A stretch of 64,000 nucleotides of DNA from Gammaproteobacteria bacterium (GTDB taxonomy: Bacteria; Pseudomonadota; Gammaproteobacteria; Pseudomonadales; JAUIET01). The stretch's first letter is position 1. Every line of letters begins with the position of its first letter. The position numbers and the translations under genes were made by a program. The stretch spans positions 743,696 to 807,695 of the forward strand of contig JAUIET010000001.1 in the NCBI GenBank assembly GCA_030429735.1, given 5' to 3'. Shown here one piece after another: positions 8,554 to 19,276 of the stretch. The notes under the pieces are model-generated. The model ran no database searches. It saw only the letters and a list, made by a program, of their open reading frames with translations, and had not been told where the DNA came from.

Positions 8554-9588
8554 TTATCTCAGCAATTCCACGGTGAAGGTTCGGTGCAAGATGGTCACCA
8601 TACACAATAACAGTAAGGCGCCAACACCATTGTGTGCGACCGCAACGCTGACCGGAAAATGAAATACAACGTTACTGATTCCAAGGCCTACCTGCAACAG
8701 CAGCACACCAAGTGTAATAAGGCTTAAACGCTTCGCCGCCGTCAGGGTGCTCGCGGTGAACAACCTGAACACCACAATCAAAATAAACACCGAGGCCACA
8801 ATGGCGCCAACCCGATGGGTAAAGTGAATACTGACACGTGCTGCATTGTCCATGGTACCACCCAGATAGTTGGGACCAATACTTTGCAGCAAATTAAACC
8901 CCTTCGCAAAATCCATTTCAGGCAGCCAGACTTGCTGGCAGGTTGGAAAATCCGGGCAGGCCACATCGGCGTAGTTCGATGTCGTCCAGCCACCCAGAGC
9001 AATCTGCAGCATAAGCACAAACGTAGCGAGTAGCGCAAACGGATAGAGCTTGCGCAGTTTGCGTTTGCCAGGCCCCGCGGTTCGCCACACCTTGCCAGAC
9101 AGGCGCAAGGTGAGCAGCCACAGCGTAGCCGCCGTTAAAAACCCGCCCAGCAAATGCGCAGTGACTACTTGCGGCCACAATTTCAAGGTAACCGTCCACA
9201 TGCCAAACAAGCCTTGTACTATCACCAGCATCAGCAAAAACAGCACGTGCTTGAAGGGCTGTTCTTTTCCCCTGTTGCGCACGGCAATCACCACCAGGGC
9301 AATGGCAAACAGTCCAAGACTGGTGGCCACGTAACGGTGCACCATCTCTGGCCAGGTTTTATCGTGCTCTACGGGCGCGTCTGGAAATAACTGCTCAGCC
9401 CGTTGCACGTCGCTGTCGCTTTTTGGCCACAGCGCATGCCCATAACAGCCTGGCCAGTCAGGGCACCCGAGGCCGGCGTCAACCAGGCGTGTGAATGCGC
9501 CAAGCCCAATCACCACAAACACAAACAGGGTTGCAAAGAAGGCCAGTTTGTAACCCGGCTTGCGCGCGCCCAATATTTTGCTGTTCAT
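8554..9588 (-). CDS. ctaA: Heme A synthase (COX15/CtaA family)
   Basis: 344 residues with eight predicted membrane helices. It oxidises the C8 methyl of heme O to the formyl group of heme A. Heme-ligand histidines appear in MVHRYVAT, VTAHLLGG, FTHRVGAI and VAHNGVGALL. Two Cys pairs are seen in outward-facing loops (GLGCPDWPGCYG near 40 and ADVACPDFPTCQQ near 210). The start overlaps the stop of the upstream gene by 4 bp (ATGA), so translation is probably coupled. Confidence 0.96.
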   Translation of the reverse strand: MNSKILGARKPGYKLAFFATLFVFVVIGLGAFTRLVDAGLGCPDWPGCYGHALWPKSDSDVQRAEQLFPDAPVEHDKTWPEMVHRYVATSLGLFAIALVVIAVRNRGKEQPFKHVLFLLMLVIVQGLFGMWTVTLKLWPQVVTAHLLGGFLTAATLWLLTLRLSGKVWRTAGPGKRKLRKLYPFALLATFVLMLQIALGGWTTSNYADVACPDFPTCQQVWLPEMDFAKGFNLLQSIGPNYLGGTMDNAARVSIHFTHRVGAIVASVFILIVVFRLFTASTLTAAKRLSLITLGVLLLQVGLGISNVVFHFPVSVAVAHNGVGALLLLCMVTILHRTFTVELLR

Positions 9589-10181
9589 GGCGCGTACTTC
9601 AGCAGAAATTTAACGTCTTTCATGGTGTCTTTGTACGTATGCTGCTCCCCGTAATACATCATGATAAAGCCACGGAAGTCGGCCAGGTAGTAGCCATCGA
9701 GTGGTGCGCTGGCAGACGCCGTTTCGTGCCTGGCTAGCGCTTGTTCAAGCTTCGCCCAGGATATGTCCTGGATGAGTAGATCACTGTGTTCTTTATTCAG
9801 TAGAGTTTGAAACTTGCCCTCCAGTTCGGTGCCGGCTTCTTTGAGCAAAAGGCGTTGGATTTTGTGTGTGTGCTTGCCAAGTGCGGTACGAATTTGCCGG
9901 GTCAGATACAAGCGCTGCTCGCAGGCCTGATCGCACGTTGCGGTACTGGGCACCAGGAAAAACCATTGCAGATTAGCCTGGTCAACAACAGGATCAGTTC
10001 CCTCAGGCAACAACTCATTGATCTGCAGGGGTGGGTTAATCAGCAGGCCCTTGTTGGCCGTACCCGACGGCATACCAATGCCTGAATAAAAGATAAACCA
10101 CGCCAATAGCATTAATACGAATGGCACAAGAATCAGAATTAACAGCTTGATCTTGTTCGAGCGTATTTCTTGCTCAGACAT
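9585..10181 (-). CDS. Conserved oxidase-cluster protein with one membrane anchor and a CxxxC motif
   Basis: A conserved but uncharacterised protein found at this position in cox clusters of Pseudomonas-like bacteria. One membrane helix (about residues 14-32 from the ATG at 10181) is followed by a periplasmic part. That part contains ATCDQACEQR, a CxxxC pair placed like the SCO copper motif, and a closing segment DYYLADFRGF-like (YYLADFRGFIMMYYG) resembling the SCO/thioredoxin fold. Help in oxidase metal or redox assembly is an inference. The start is uncertain: the ATG at 10181 lacks a good ribosome site, while a TTG at 10205 has GGAAG four bases upstream, and a GTG lies at 10226. Confidence 0.75.
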   Translation of the reverse strand: MSEQEIRSNKIKLLILILVPFVLMLLAWFIFYSGIGMPSGTANKGLLINPPLQINELLPEGTDPVVDQANLQWFFLVPSTATCDQACEQRLYLTRQIRTALGKHTHKIQRLLLKEAGTELEGKFQTLLNKEHSDLLIQDISWAKLEQALARHETASASAPLDGYYLADFRGFIMMYYGEQHTYKDTMKDVKFLLKYAP

Positions 10182-10243
10182 GGTTGGCGGTGAAGTGTCA
10201 GTCAATACTCTTCCTTTAAATGTCACGAAGCTCGGTCTTCGCC

Positions 10244-10966
10244 CTAGGGTTTTTCAATGCTGCGCAATACGTAAAAGACAATCAGAGCGCACGCCATTGC
10301 AAACCATTGAATCGCGTAGGCCTGATGCTTTTCTGGCCGGGTGTTAACCGCGGGCCACTGTATATGCAATGCGGCTGACGAGCCCTCTTCCAGGCGCAAC
10401 AAGTGCGGAAACATGTCCTGCGTCTTGCTTAGCTGCTGTAATTCGGCCGTATCAATCTGCTGCGCAATTATCGGGGTCTCAGCGCCGACACTCAAGCGTT
10501 GTTTAGACAATGTAAACGGCTCACCCAGCGGTATGTATACGTGTGCTTGCACGCTAATGGACCCCTCTGGAGTCACCAGTTCGGGCAAATCCTGCCGGGT
10601 TCTTCCGGCAGGCACCCAACCGCGATTAAGCCAGACAACGCGCGAGTCATCCAAAAGTGCGCTTTGAATCACCTCATAGCCTACAACGCCGCCGTTAATC
10701 CTGTTATCCAGCAATATCATCGGACTGGGCTGCAACTCGGCGCTAAGCTGGACGCGCCGGTAGGATGCATCCTCACCGAGCAATTGCGACCACTGTTCCG
10801 GTAACAGCAGGGGTGGTGCTGAAATACGTTGTTGATAGATATCCAGTATGGCCAGCTTCTGTTGCTGACGGTCCAATTGCCAAAACCCCAAACTCACCAG
10901 TAATGGCAACAGACAGGCTGTTAGCAGCGTGGTTTTCCGATCGGGTTTGAAAGAGTGGCTGGCCAC
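10244..10966 (-). CDS. SURF1 family cytochrome oxidase assembly protein
   Basis: 240 residues with the SURF1 layout: a membrane helix at each end (about 13-30 and 215-235) and a periplasmic domain between. Family landmarks are LGFWQLDRQQQK just after the first helix and VVWLNRGWVPAGR near residue 115. SURF1 proteins help insert heme A into oxidase subunit I. It sits between the DUF2909 gene (opposite strand) and the CxxxC gene in the oxidase cluster, which supports the call. Confidence 0.93.
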   Translation of the reverse strand: MASHSFKPDRKTTLLTACLLPLLVSLGFWQLDRQQQKLAILDIYQQRISAPPLLLPEQWSQLLGEDASYRRVQLSAELQPSPMILLDNRINGGVVGYEVIQSALLDDSRVVWLNRGWVPAGRTRQDLPELVTPEGSISVQAHVYIPLGEPFTLSKQRLSVGAETPIIAQQIDTAELQQLSKTQDMFPHLLRLEEGSSAALHIQWPAVNTRPEKHQAYAIQWFAMACALIVFYVLRSIEKP

Positions 10967-11041
10967 GGGTGTTTTCTCTGCTTGCAGCGCTCATAATGCG
11001 CTGCGCTAGTGTATTAAGTACTATGCATATACACTAGGGCG

Positions 11042-11272
11042 ATGTGGATTCGAACAACCATCGTTGTCCTGCTCATTGCACTTGTTGTCAGCTTGTTTAG
11101 CGGGCTGTTCTTCTTTATCAAAGACCAGGGCTCGACAAAGCGCACCTATTACTCGCTCGGTACTCGCCTGGTGATTGCCGTACTGTTGTTTTCGGTAACA
11201 GCGTATGGGCTATACATCGGCGAGTTGGGCAATCAGGTGCCCTGGAACATACCGGCCACGCCCTCTGAGTAA
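11042..11272 (+). CDS. DUF2909 family small twin-helix membrane protein
   Basis: 76 residues, mostly two membrane helices (about 5-26 and 42-61) joined by a short loop DQGSTKRTYYSLGTR. Proteins of this kind (DUF2909) lie between coxC and SURF1 in many gammaproteobacteria, which fits here. It is the only gene of the cluster on the plus strand. The ATG at 11042 follows GGGCG. A role in oxidase assembly is likely from context but has not been shown to my knowledge. Confidence 0.8.
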   Translation: MWIRTTIVVLLIALVVSLFSGLFFFIKDQGSTKRTYYSLGTRLVIAVLLFSVTAYGLYIGELGNQVPWNIPATPSE

Positions 11273-11274
11273 TC

Positions 11275-11295
11275 GGGCGGCGTATAACGCCGCCC
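11275..11295. terminator. Bidirectional hairpin between DUF2909 gene and coxC
   Basis: A perfect 8-bp inverted repeat (GGGCGGCG/CGCCGCCC) with a 5-base loop sits in the 52-bp gap between two converging genes, starting 3 bp after the DUF2909 stop. There is no strong T-run on either side, so its efficiency as an intrinsic terminator is uncertain. Confidence 0.6.
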
Positions 11296-11324
11296 AACAC
11301 CTTGCGTTTGCGTGAAGCTATCGT

Positions 11325-12302
11325 TTAGAAGATGTAAACGAAGAACACCAGGCCTACCCAGACCACGTCGACAAAGTGCCAATACCAGGAGGCCGCTTCA
11401 AAACCGAAGTGATCTTCGGGCGTGAAATGATCGCGCTGAGTCGCGCGCAGCCACATAACCAGCAACATAAAGGCGCCGATACACACATGGAAGCCGTGGA
11501 AACCGGTCAGCATAAAGAATGTTGAGCCATAAATTCCGGCGTTTAAGGTAAGCCCGTAATGCTCGTAGGCTTCGTAATATTCGTACGCTTGCAGACAAAC
11601 AAAGATAATACCCAGCAATACAGTGATGCCCAACCACAGCTTCATCTTCTTTTTGTTGCCTTCTTTCAGCGCATGATGTGCGATATGCACGGTGCCGCTG
11701 GAACTCAACAAAATAATGGTATTCCACAGCGGCAACCAGCCAAACATAGCGCCAAAACCAGGGAAGGCCATGTGTTTGTCCGGGCCACTGAATTCATTGT
11801 TCATGGCGGTTACCTGGCCACCCGCAGCCTCAGCAGCTTGTTGGGGTGTAATCATCATTGGCCAGTCGTACTGAAAACCCTGCCACAACATGTTGGCAAT
11901 GCCTTTTGCCCCTTCACCACCCAGCCACGGACCCGCCAGATTGCGAACATAGAAAAGAGCACCAAAGAACGCAAAGAAAAACATGACCTCGGAGAAAATA
12001 AACCACATCATGCCCATCACATAGGAGCGTTTGAGCTGAGCACTTGGCAGGCCCTGCAGATTCTCGCGAATCGTGGTACTGAACCAAACGTAGAGTACCC
12101 AGGAAAAACCCACAAACCCCAAAATGAGTATCCAGTGAACCCAGTCACCCTGGAACGTTGCGGGCATGCCGCTCATATTATTGAATAGCGTTGCTGCACC
12201 ATACACGGTAACAAACAGAAACAGGCTGGCAAAAATAGGCAGCTTGCTGCTCTCGGGTACGTAATAATGCTCGTAATCGCTATTACTATTGCTTGACGAC
12301 AT
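11325..12302 (-). CDS. coxC: Cytochrome c oxidase subunit III
   Basis: Seven-helix subunit III of the aa3-type oxidase, 325 residues from the ATG at 12302. That start (MSSSNSNSDYEHYYVPESSKLP) is chosen because GGAG stands seven bases upstream; the frame also opens six codons earlier at a TTG. Typical sequence includes the C-terminal helix region HFVDVVWVGLVFFVYIF and GFHGFHVCIGAFMLL. The segment between the third and fourth helices (about residues 125-185) is long, as in Pseudomonas subunit III. It is 29 bp downstream of ctaG. Confidence 0.97.
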   Translation of the reverse strand: MSSSNSNSDYEHYYVPESSKLPIFASLFLFVTVYGAATLFNNMSGMPATFQGDWVHWILILGFVGFSWVLYVWFSTTIRENLQGLPSAQLKRSYVMGMMWFIFSEVMFFFAFFGALFYVRNLAGPWLGGEGAKGIANMLWQGFQYDWPMMITPQQAAEAAGGQVTAMNNEFSGPDKHMAFPGFGAMFGWLPLWNTIILLSSSGTVHIAHHALKEGNKKKMKLWLGITVLLGIIFVCLQAYEYYEAYEHYGLTLNAGIYGSTFFMLTGFHGFHVCIGAFMLLVMWLRATQRDHFTPEDHFGFEAASWYWHFVDVVWVGLVFFVYIF

Positions 12303-12331
12303 TAGATTGCTCCATCGCAAAGGTCTTCTGG

Positions 12332-12910
12332 TTAAATGGTTCCTACCGCTTGCTTGGCTTCGGCGCTAGCGTCCACAGCCGCGGTTTTAAAACTTTCGGT
12401 TACATCAAACAGCGTATACGCCAGAGTGATGGTTTTGACGTCTTTCGGTAAATCAACATCAACAATAAAACGCAGCGGCATCAAGGTTTCGCTGCGCCCA
12501 TCGAGGGGTTGCTGGTTAAAGCAAAAACACTCTGTTTTATGAAAATACTCAGCGGCCTTAAATGGCACCACGCTGGGCACTGCTTGAGCCACCATCGACA
12601 CCGGCTTGGGGTTGCGTACAAAAAACTCGGTACTGACCGCCTCGCCCGGGTGAACCACCATTGAGCTGACCGCGGGTTTGAACTCCCACGGCATATTCTC
12701 ATTGTTGGTCGCAACAAACTGCACCGTGATGTTCCGGCTGGTGTCGACTGCAACATCAACGGCCGTGTACGGAGAATCAGATGTTTTTCCGTTCAGGCCG
12801 GTAATGTCACAAAACACGTCATAGATTGGCACCAGCGCAAAGCCGAACGCAAACATACCCACTGTGGCGAACAGTGCGTTGCGAACGGTCTTTTTAACTG
12901 ATGATTCCAT
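12332..12910 (-). CDS. ctaG: Cytochrome c oxidase assembly factor CtaG/Cox11 (CuB insertion)
   Basis: 192 residues: one N-terminal membrane helix (about 9-30), then a periplasmic immunoglobulin-like domain. The copper-binding motif CFCFNQQPL and the family segment VYDVFCDITGLNGKT-like (IYDVFCDITGLNGKT) are present. Cox11 proteins deliver copper to the CuB centre of subunit I. The gene lies 22 bp after coxA and before coxC, its usual place. Confidence 0.96.
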   Translation of the reverse strand: MESSVKKTVRNALFATVGMFAFGFALVPIYDVFCDITGLNGKTSDSPYTAVDVAVDTSRNITVQFVATNNENMPWEFKPAVSSMVVHPGEAVSTEFFVRNPKPVSMVAQAVPSVVPFKAAEYFHKTECFCFNQQPLDGRSETLMPLRFIVDVDLPKDVKTITLAYTLFDVTESFKTAAVDASAEAKQAVGTI

Positions 12911-12932
12911 GGTGGCTCCTGAGTACTCTCTG

Positions 12933-14486
12933 CTACTTCACTTCAGGCGGAGTAGTAAACGTGTGATAAGGCGCTGGTGATGGAATAGTCCATTCCAGGC
13001 CTTCAGCACTTTCCCAGACCTGATCGGTTGCTTTCTTGCCACCCATGATGGTCTTGATCACGATGAACATGAAGAACACCTGCGACGCACCGAACAGGAA
13101 CGCGCCCACACTGGCAATCTGGTTGAAATCTGCAAACTGCAGCGCGTAATCAGGAATACGCCGAGGCATGCCCGCCAAGCCCACGAAGTGCATTGGGAAA
13201 AAGGTTACGTTCAGGCCAACGAATGACAACCAGAAGTGGGTTTTGCCCAGGGTTTCGTCGTACATGTTGCCGCACCATTTGGGCAACCAGTAATACACCG
13301 CCGCCATGATGCCAAAGATAGCGCCAGGTACCAGCACATAGTGGAAATGCGCCACCACAAAATAGGTATCGTGGTATTGGAAATCAGCCGGTGCGATCGC
13401 AAGCATCAATCCGGAAAACCCACCAATGGTGAACAGGATAACGAACGCGATTGAAAACAGCATCGGCGTTTCAAAGCTGATGGAGCCACGGAACATGGTG
13501 GTCACCCAGTTAAACACCTTCACGCCAGTAGGCACGGCAATCAGCATGGTTGCCCACATGAAAAACAGCTCACCGGCCAATGGCATACCAACCGTAAACA
13601 TGTGATGCGCCCAAACAATAAATGACAGGAAGGCGATAGATGCCGTCGCATACACCATTGAGTCATAGCCGAACAGAGGCTTGCGTGAGAACGTTGGGAT
13701 AATCTGCGAGACAATACCAAACGCCGGAAGAATCATGATGTACACCTCAGGGTGCCCGAAGAACCAGAAAATATGCTGGAACAGTACCGGGTCGCCGCCA
13801 CCGGCTGCACTAAAGAAGCTGGTGCCGAAGTGAATGTCCATCAACATCATGGTGACCACACCCGCAAGCACTGGCATAACCGCGATAAGAAGATAGGCGG
13901 TGATAAACCAGGTCCATACGAACAGCGGCATTTTCATGTAGGTCATGCCAGGTGCGCGCAGGTTCATAATGGTCGCGATAATGTTAATCGAACCCATAAT
14001 CGATGAAGCACCCATAATGTGCACGGCGAAAATAAAGAAGGTCACACTGGGCGGCGCATAGGTTGTTGACAGCGGTGCGTAGAAAGTCCAGCCAAAGTTT
14101 GGCGCGCCTCCTTCAACAAACAGCGACGACAACATCATGAAAAACGCAAACGGAAGAATCCAAAAGCTCCAGTTATTCATGCGCGGAAGCGCCATATCCG
14201 GAGCACCGATCATCATCGGCACCAACCAGTTTGCCAAACCTACGAAGGCCGGCATGACCGCGCCAAACACCATGACAAGGCCATGCATAGTGGTCATCTG
14301 GTTAAAGAATTCGGGCTGCACGATTTGCAGACCGGGCTCGAACAACTCGGCTCGTATTACCAGTGCAAAGATACCGCCAACCAGAAACATGGCAAAACTG
14401 AACCACAGGTACAGTGTGCCAATATCTTTATGGTTGGTTGTAAATAGCCATCGGCTTAAGCCTTTTGCTGGACCATGATCTCCCAT
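12933..14486 (-). CDS. coxA: Cytochrome c oxidase subunit I (aa3 type)
   Basis: Heme-copper oxidase catalytic subunit, 517 residues, twelve membrane helices. Visible ligands are the low-spin heme a His in MTTMHGLVMVFG, the CuB and cross-linked Tyr site FGHPEVYIMILPAFG, the CuB pair VWAHHMFTVGM, and the heme ligands in VVAHFHYVLV. The GHPEVY form with Tyr marks an A-type proton-pumping enzyme. It reduces O2 to water with electrons from cytochrome c. A good ribosome site (GAGAGG) precedes the ATG. It is 39 bp downstream of coxB. Confidence 0.99.
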   Translation of the reverse strand: MGDHGPAKGLSRWLFTTNHKDIGTLYLWFSFAMFLVGGIFALVIRAELFEPGLQIVQPEFFNQMTTMHGLVMVFGAVMPAFVGLANWLVPMMIGAPDMALPRMNNWSFWILPFAFFMMLSSLFVEGGAPNFGWTFYAPLSTTYAPPSVTFFIFAVHIMGASSIMGSINIIATIMNLRAPGMTYMKMPLFVWTWFITAYLLIAVMPVLAGVVTMMLMDIHFGTSFFSAAGGGDPVLFQHIFWFFGHPEVYIMILPAFGIVSQIIPTFSRKPLFGYDSMVYATASIAFLSFIVWAHHMFTVGMPLAGELFFMWATMLIAVPTGVKVFNWVTTMFRGSISFETPMLFSIAFVILFTIGGFSGLMLAIAPADFQYHDTYFVVAHFHYVLVPGAIFGIMAAVYYWLPKWCGNMYDETLGKTHFWLSFVGLNVTFFPMHFVGLAGMPRRIPDYALQFADFNQIASVGAFLFGASQVFFMFIVIKTIMGGKKATDQVWESAEGLEWTIPSPAPYHTFTTPPEVK

Positions 14487-14525
14487 TGTGGGTTCCTCTC
14501 TCTTTTAACCGCAGCAAAGCGGCGA

Positions 14526-15692
14526 TTAATTTGCTTGCTTGAAGTTGTATACGTCTACTGGCTGAACACTGTCGCCCATGTTATTACCCCATTGGTTGCG
14601 GGCATAGGTAACAACGGCAGCCAACTCAATTTCATTCAGCTGTGCGCCAAAGGCCTGCATGGCAGTTCCAGGTACGCCGTTTACCATGACGGATAAGTGC
14701 TGATCCATTGGGCCCGTGGCAACCGGGCTACCGGCAATCGCTTTACCCACGCCGCCTTCGCCATTCGCACCATGGCACACAACACATTGTTTGTTGTATA
14801 CGTCTTTGCCAACGTCCATCAACTCATCAAAGGTTTTCTCCTGCTTGATCAGCTGAGCCAATTCGGCCGCTTCAGCCTGGCGAGCGCCAAGCCAGCTGTT
14901 GTATTCAGACTTTTCCATCGCATTGACAACAATGGGCATAAAGCCATGGTCGCGCCCGCACAACTCTGCACACTGGCCCCGGTACACCCCTTCTTCTTCA
15001 ACAACCGTCCAGGCCGTATTAATGAAGCCCGGAATCGCATCTTGTTTCACCGCGAAAGCAGGCACCCACCAGGCGTGGATTACATCGTTGGCGGTGATCA
15101 AAAAGCGCACTTTGGTATCGGTTGGAATGACCAGCGGATTGTCCACTTCAAGCAAATAATGCTCACCCTTTGGCTCAATATTGTTGATTTCACCACGGGA
15201 GGTGCGCATATTGCTGAAGAAGCTCACCCCTTCATCCATGTACTCGTACTTCCATTTCCACTGGTAGCCAGTGATCAGTACGCTTACTTCTGCGTCCTCG
15301 GCGTCGTCATACATATCCATCAGCATGCTCGATGCGGGTATACCCATGCCAATCAGAATCAGCGCCGGTACAACCGTCCAGATAACCTCTACCGTCGTGT
15401 TTTCATGAAAGGTTGCCGGCTTCGCGCCTTTTGAGTGGCGAAACTTGTACATGGAGTAAAACATCACACCAAATACCAGTATGCCAATAACGACGCATAT
15501 CCAGAAAATCAGCATATGCAGGTCGTAGATCCCGCGACTGATCTCCGTCACGCCTGGCGTCATATTAACGCCCCAGCGTTGCGCAGGTTCCACGGCAGAT
15601 TCCGCCATTACAGCCGCGCTGCCAAACAGTAAGCCTGCACCCGCCAGCACCCTGCACACAGGTGTAAGTGACTTAGAAAGATCTAATGACAT
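14526..15692 (-). CDS. coxB: Cytochrome c oxidase subunit II with fused cytochrome c domain
   Basis: 388 residues from the ATG at 15692. It has a signal peptide ending AVMAES, two membrane helices (about 58-80 and 100-125), a cupredoxin domain with the CuA site GQCAELCGRDHGFMPI, and a C-terminal cytochrome c domain with CVVCHGANG and a later Met (VPGTAMQAFG). The extra heme domain makes this a caa3-like subunit II that can accept electrons directly or from a soluble cytochrome. The frame is open 25 codons further upstream, but the added residues would precede the signal peptide. First gene of the oxidase cluster. Confidence 0.96.
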   Translation of the reverse strand: MSLDLSKSLTPVCRVLAGAGLLFGSAAVMAESAVEPAQRWGVNMTPGVTEISRGIYDLHMLIFWICVVIGILVFGVMFYSMYKFRHSKGAKPATFHENTTVEVIWTVVPALILIGMGIPASSMLMDMYDDAEDAEVSVLITGYQWKWKYEYMDEGVSFFSNMRTSRGEINNIEPKGEHYLLEVDNPLVIPTDTKVRFLITANDVIHAWWVPAFAVKQDAIPGFINTAWTVVEEEGVYRGQCAELCGRDHGFMPIVVNAMEKSEYNSWLGARQAEAAELAQLIKQEKTFDELMDVGKDVYNKQCVVCHGANGEGGVGKAIAGSPVATGPMDQHLSVMVNGVPGTAMQAFGAQLNEIELAAVVTYARNQWGNNMGDSVQPVDVYNFKQAN

Positions 15693-15841
15693 TGATCTTG
15701 ACCCCATATCAAATGTTAAAGAAACCATTGGCAACACGCGTTTTTCTTCGAAGCGCGCTGGTTGCAAGGTTTTGTGTTTGCAAAATAAGCTGTCCGTTGC
15801 TCAAGAGTGCCTTCCCCTGTTCGGTCCGGCAAAACTATGCG

Positions 15842-15847
15842 AGTATA
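15842..15847 (-). promoter_or_regulatory. Candidate extended -10 promoter element for the oxidase cluster
   Basis: On the minus strand the hexamer TATACT is preceded by TG plus one base (TGATATACT), an extended -10 form, about 150 bp upstream of coxB. No good -35 is seen. This is the best candidate in the 300-bp gap between coxB and the MATE gene; the rest of that gap shows nothing else I can support. Confidence 0.35.
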
Positions 15848-15953
15848 TCAAACCTAAGCTGCTTCCCGCTAGCCTGAAAACAGTGCGAACTTGTGTAATT
15901 CCAACCATTAATCTGCTTTTTCTAAAGCCGTAGGTAAGAGACCCTCGCCAATC

Positions 15954-17287
15954 ATTTACCATCGAATCTGGGCGCTGACCTGGCCCTTAATGCTGTCTAA
16001 TATCAGCATTCCACTATTGGGTATAGTGGATACCGCCATTTTAGGCCACCTTAACAGCCCCACTTATCTGGGTGCTGTGTCGGTTGGCAGCAGTATAATG
16101 GCAATGGTTGCCTGGACATTTTCTTTCTTACGCACCAGCACCACAGGGCTGACCGCCCAGCAGCATGGCGCAAACGATACTGTTGCGATAGAGCTTAGCG
16201 TCGCTCGAGCCATCGCGCTCAGCGTACTCATCAGCCTGGTGCTGTTGCTGCTAAGAGACGCCTTGCTGACACCGGCACTGGCCTTTGTTGACGCAAGCGA
16301 GCGTGTTGACGGGCTGGCCTTGAGTTACAGCCAAATACGCTTTTATAGCCTGCCCGCGGTTTTGATAACCTATTGCCTGAGCGGCTGGATGATTGGCGTA
16401 CAAAACACGCGCGCCGTTATGCTGGTCATTATCACCACCAATGTTCTTAACATTGCACTGGACTATGCATTCATTATAAAGCTGGGGCTCAATAGTGACG
16501 GTGCTGCCTGGGCGACGGTGGTGTCTGAATACACAGGTTGCCTGATCGCCTTAACCGTGTTCCTGCGCCGACACAGCGGCGCACAAGCCAAAAAGCGCGT
16601 GCCTTTTTCGATGGCGGCGTTGATCGATGGCAAAACCGTGCGAAACCTGCTGCAGATGAATGCCGACCTGATGGTGCGCACATTCTGTTTATTGTTCTGT
16701 TTTCTCTTTTTTACCGCAAAGGGCGCCCAGCAAGGCGACACCATATTGGCAGCCAATGCCATACTGCTGCAACTGGTGCTGCTGGCCGCCTTCGCATTGG
16801 ATGGCTTTGCACACGCCGCTGAAAGCCTCTGCGGTTACGCCATTGGTGAGCGCAGCATCACAAAGTTTCGCGCCACCGTAAAAGCTTGCCTGGTGTGCTG
16901 TTTGGGCGCCAGCGCGATGATCACACTGGGCCTGCTCGCAAGCCAGCAGCTAATCGTTTACAACTACAGCAGTATCGATGCCGTTCAAGCGAGCTGGCCA
17001 TCTACTTCGTGTGGTTACTTGCCATGCCTATTGCCGCAGTATGGTGTTATCTGTTCGACGGCGTGTTCATCGGTGCTGCCCGAACCGCCGCCATGCGCAA
17101 TAGCATGCTGGTCTGCGCACTGTTTGTGTTTCTGCCATTGTGGTACATCAGCCAGCCGTGGGGCAATCATGGTTTGTGGTTTGCATTTACCCTGTTCAAC
17201 CTCGCCCGGGGTGTCGCACTGGGCCTGTATTACCGCCTGTATACGGCCCGCGGTAGCTGGCTTACTCAGGCCCCACCCAGCCCCTAG
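15954..17287 (+). pseudogene. dinF: MATE family transporter (DinF-like), frameshifted and lacking a normal start
   Basis: Multidrug/toxin extrusion type membrane protein. The family N-terminus begins upstream of the first ATG (15990): in frame, residues YHRIWALTWPLMLSNISIPLLGIVDTAILGHL align with the usual DinF start, but no ATG, GTG or TTG exists between the upstream stop at 15909 and 15990. An ATT at 15954 follows AGGTAAGAG. Near 16995-17000 the frame breaks: frame one gives nonsense after DAVQA, while the -1 frame continues with ELAIYFVWLLAMPIAAVWCYLFDGVFIGAARTAAMRN, typical DinF sequence. Restoring a single G would rejoin them. Either a decayed gene or a sequencing error. Confidence 0.8.
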
Positions 17288-17516
17288 GGTTCGATGATTT
17301 TGACCACCGTGGCCTCATCGGCGGCAGGCTTCGGGCTGACCCGGGTTTGCAGCTCGCCCGGCTGACCCAGGTTATCCAAGGTTTCAGTGTGCCCGCAGGC
17401 AACGCACTCTCTGATCACCCTGGTATCAGCGTGATACATCTGTGTTCGGTCTTGCTCACCGCACGCTGTACAAACCGCACCAGCAATAAACCGTTTTGGT
17501 GTTTTCCTGTCAGACA

Positions 17517-17517
<1 letters not shown>
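17284..17517 (-). CDS. YheV-like putative zinc ribbon protein
   Basis: 77 residues from the ATG at 17517 (MSDRKTPKRFIAGAVCTACGEQDR). Two Cys pairs, CTAC near residue 16 and CVAC near 38, form a zinc-ribbon pattern like the YheV/DUF2387 family. The C-terminal tail is hydrophilic. The start overlaps the aroE stop (TGATG), so it is translationally coupled to aroE. The frame is open far upstream inside aroE, but those residues do not fit the family. Function unknown. Confidence 0.82.

Positions 17518-19276
<1,759 letters not shown>

Noticed and set aside
11559..12188. 209-codon frame on the plus strand opposite coxC
   Set aside because: Antisense shadow of a conserved membrane protein; composition is not protein-like.
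14697..15434. 245-codon frame on the plus strand opposite coxB
   Set aside because: No family resemblance and it lies wholly antisense to a strongly conserved oxidase gene.
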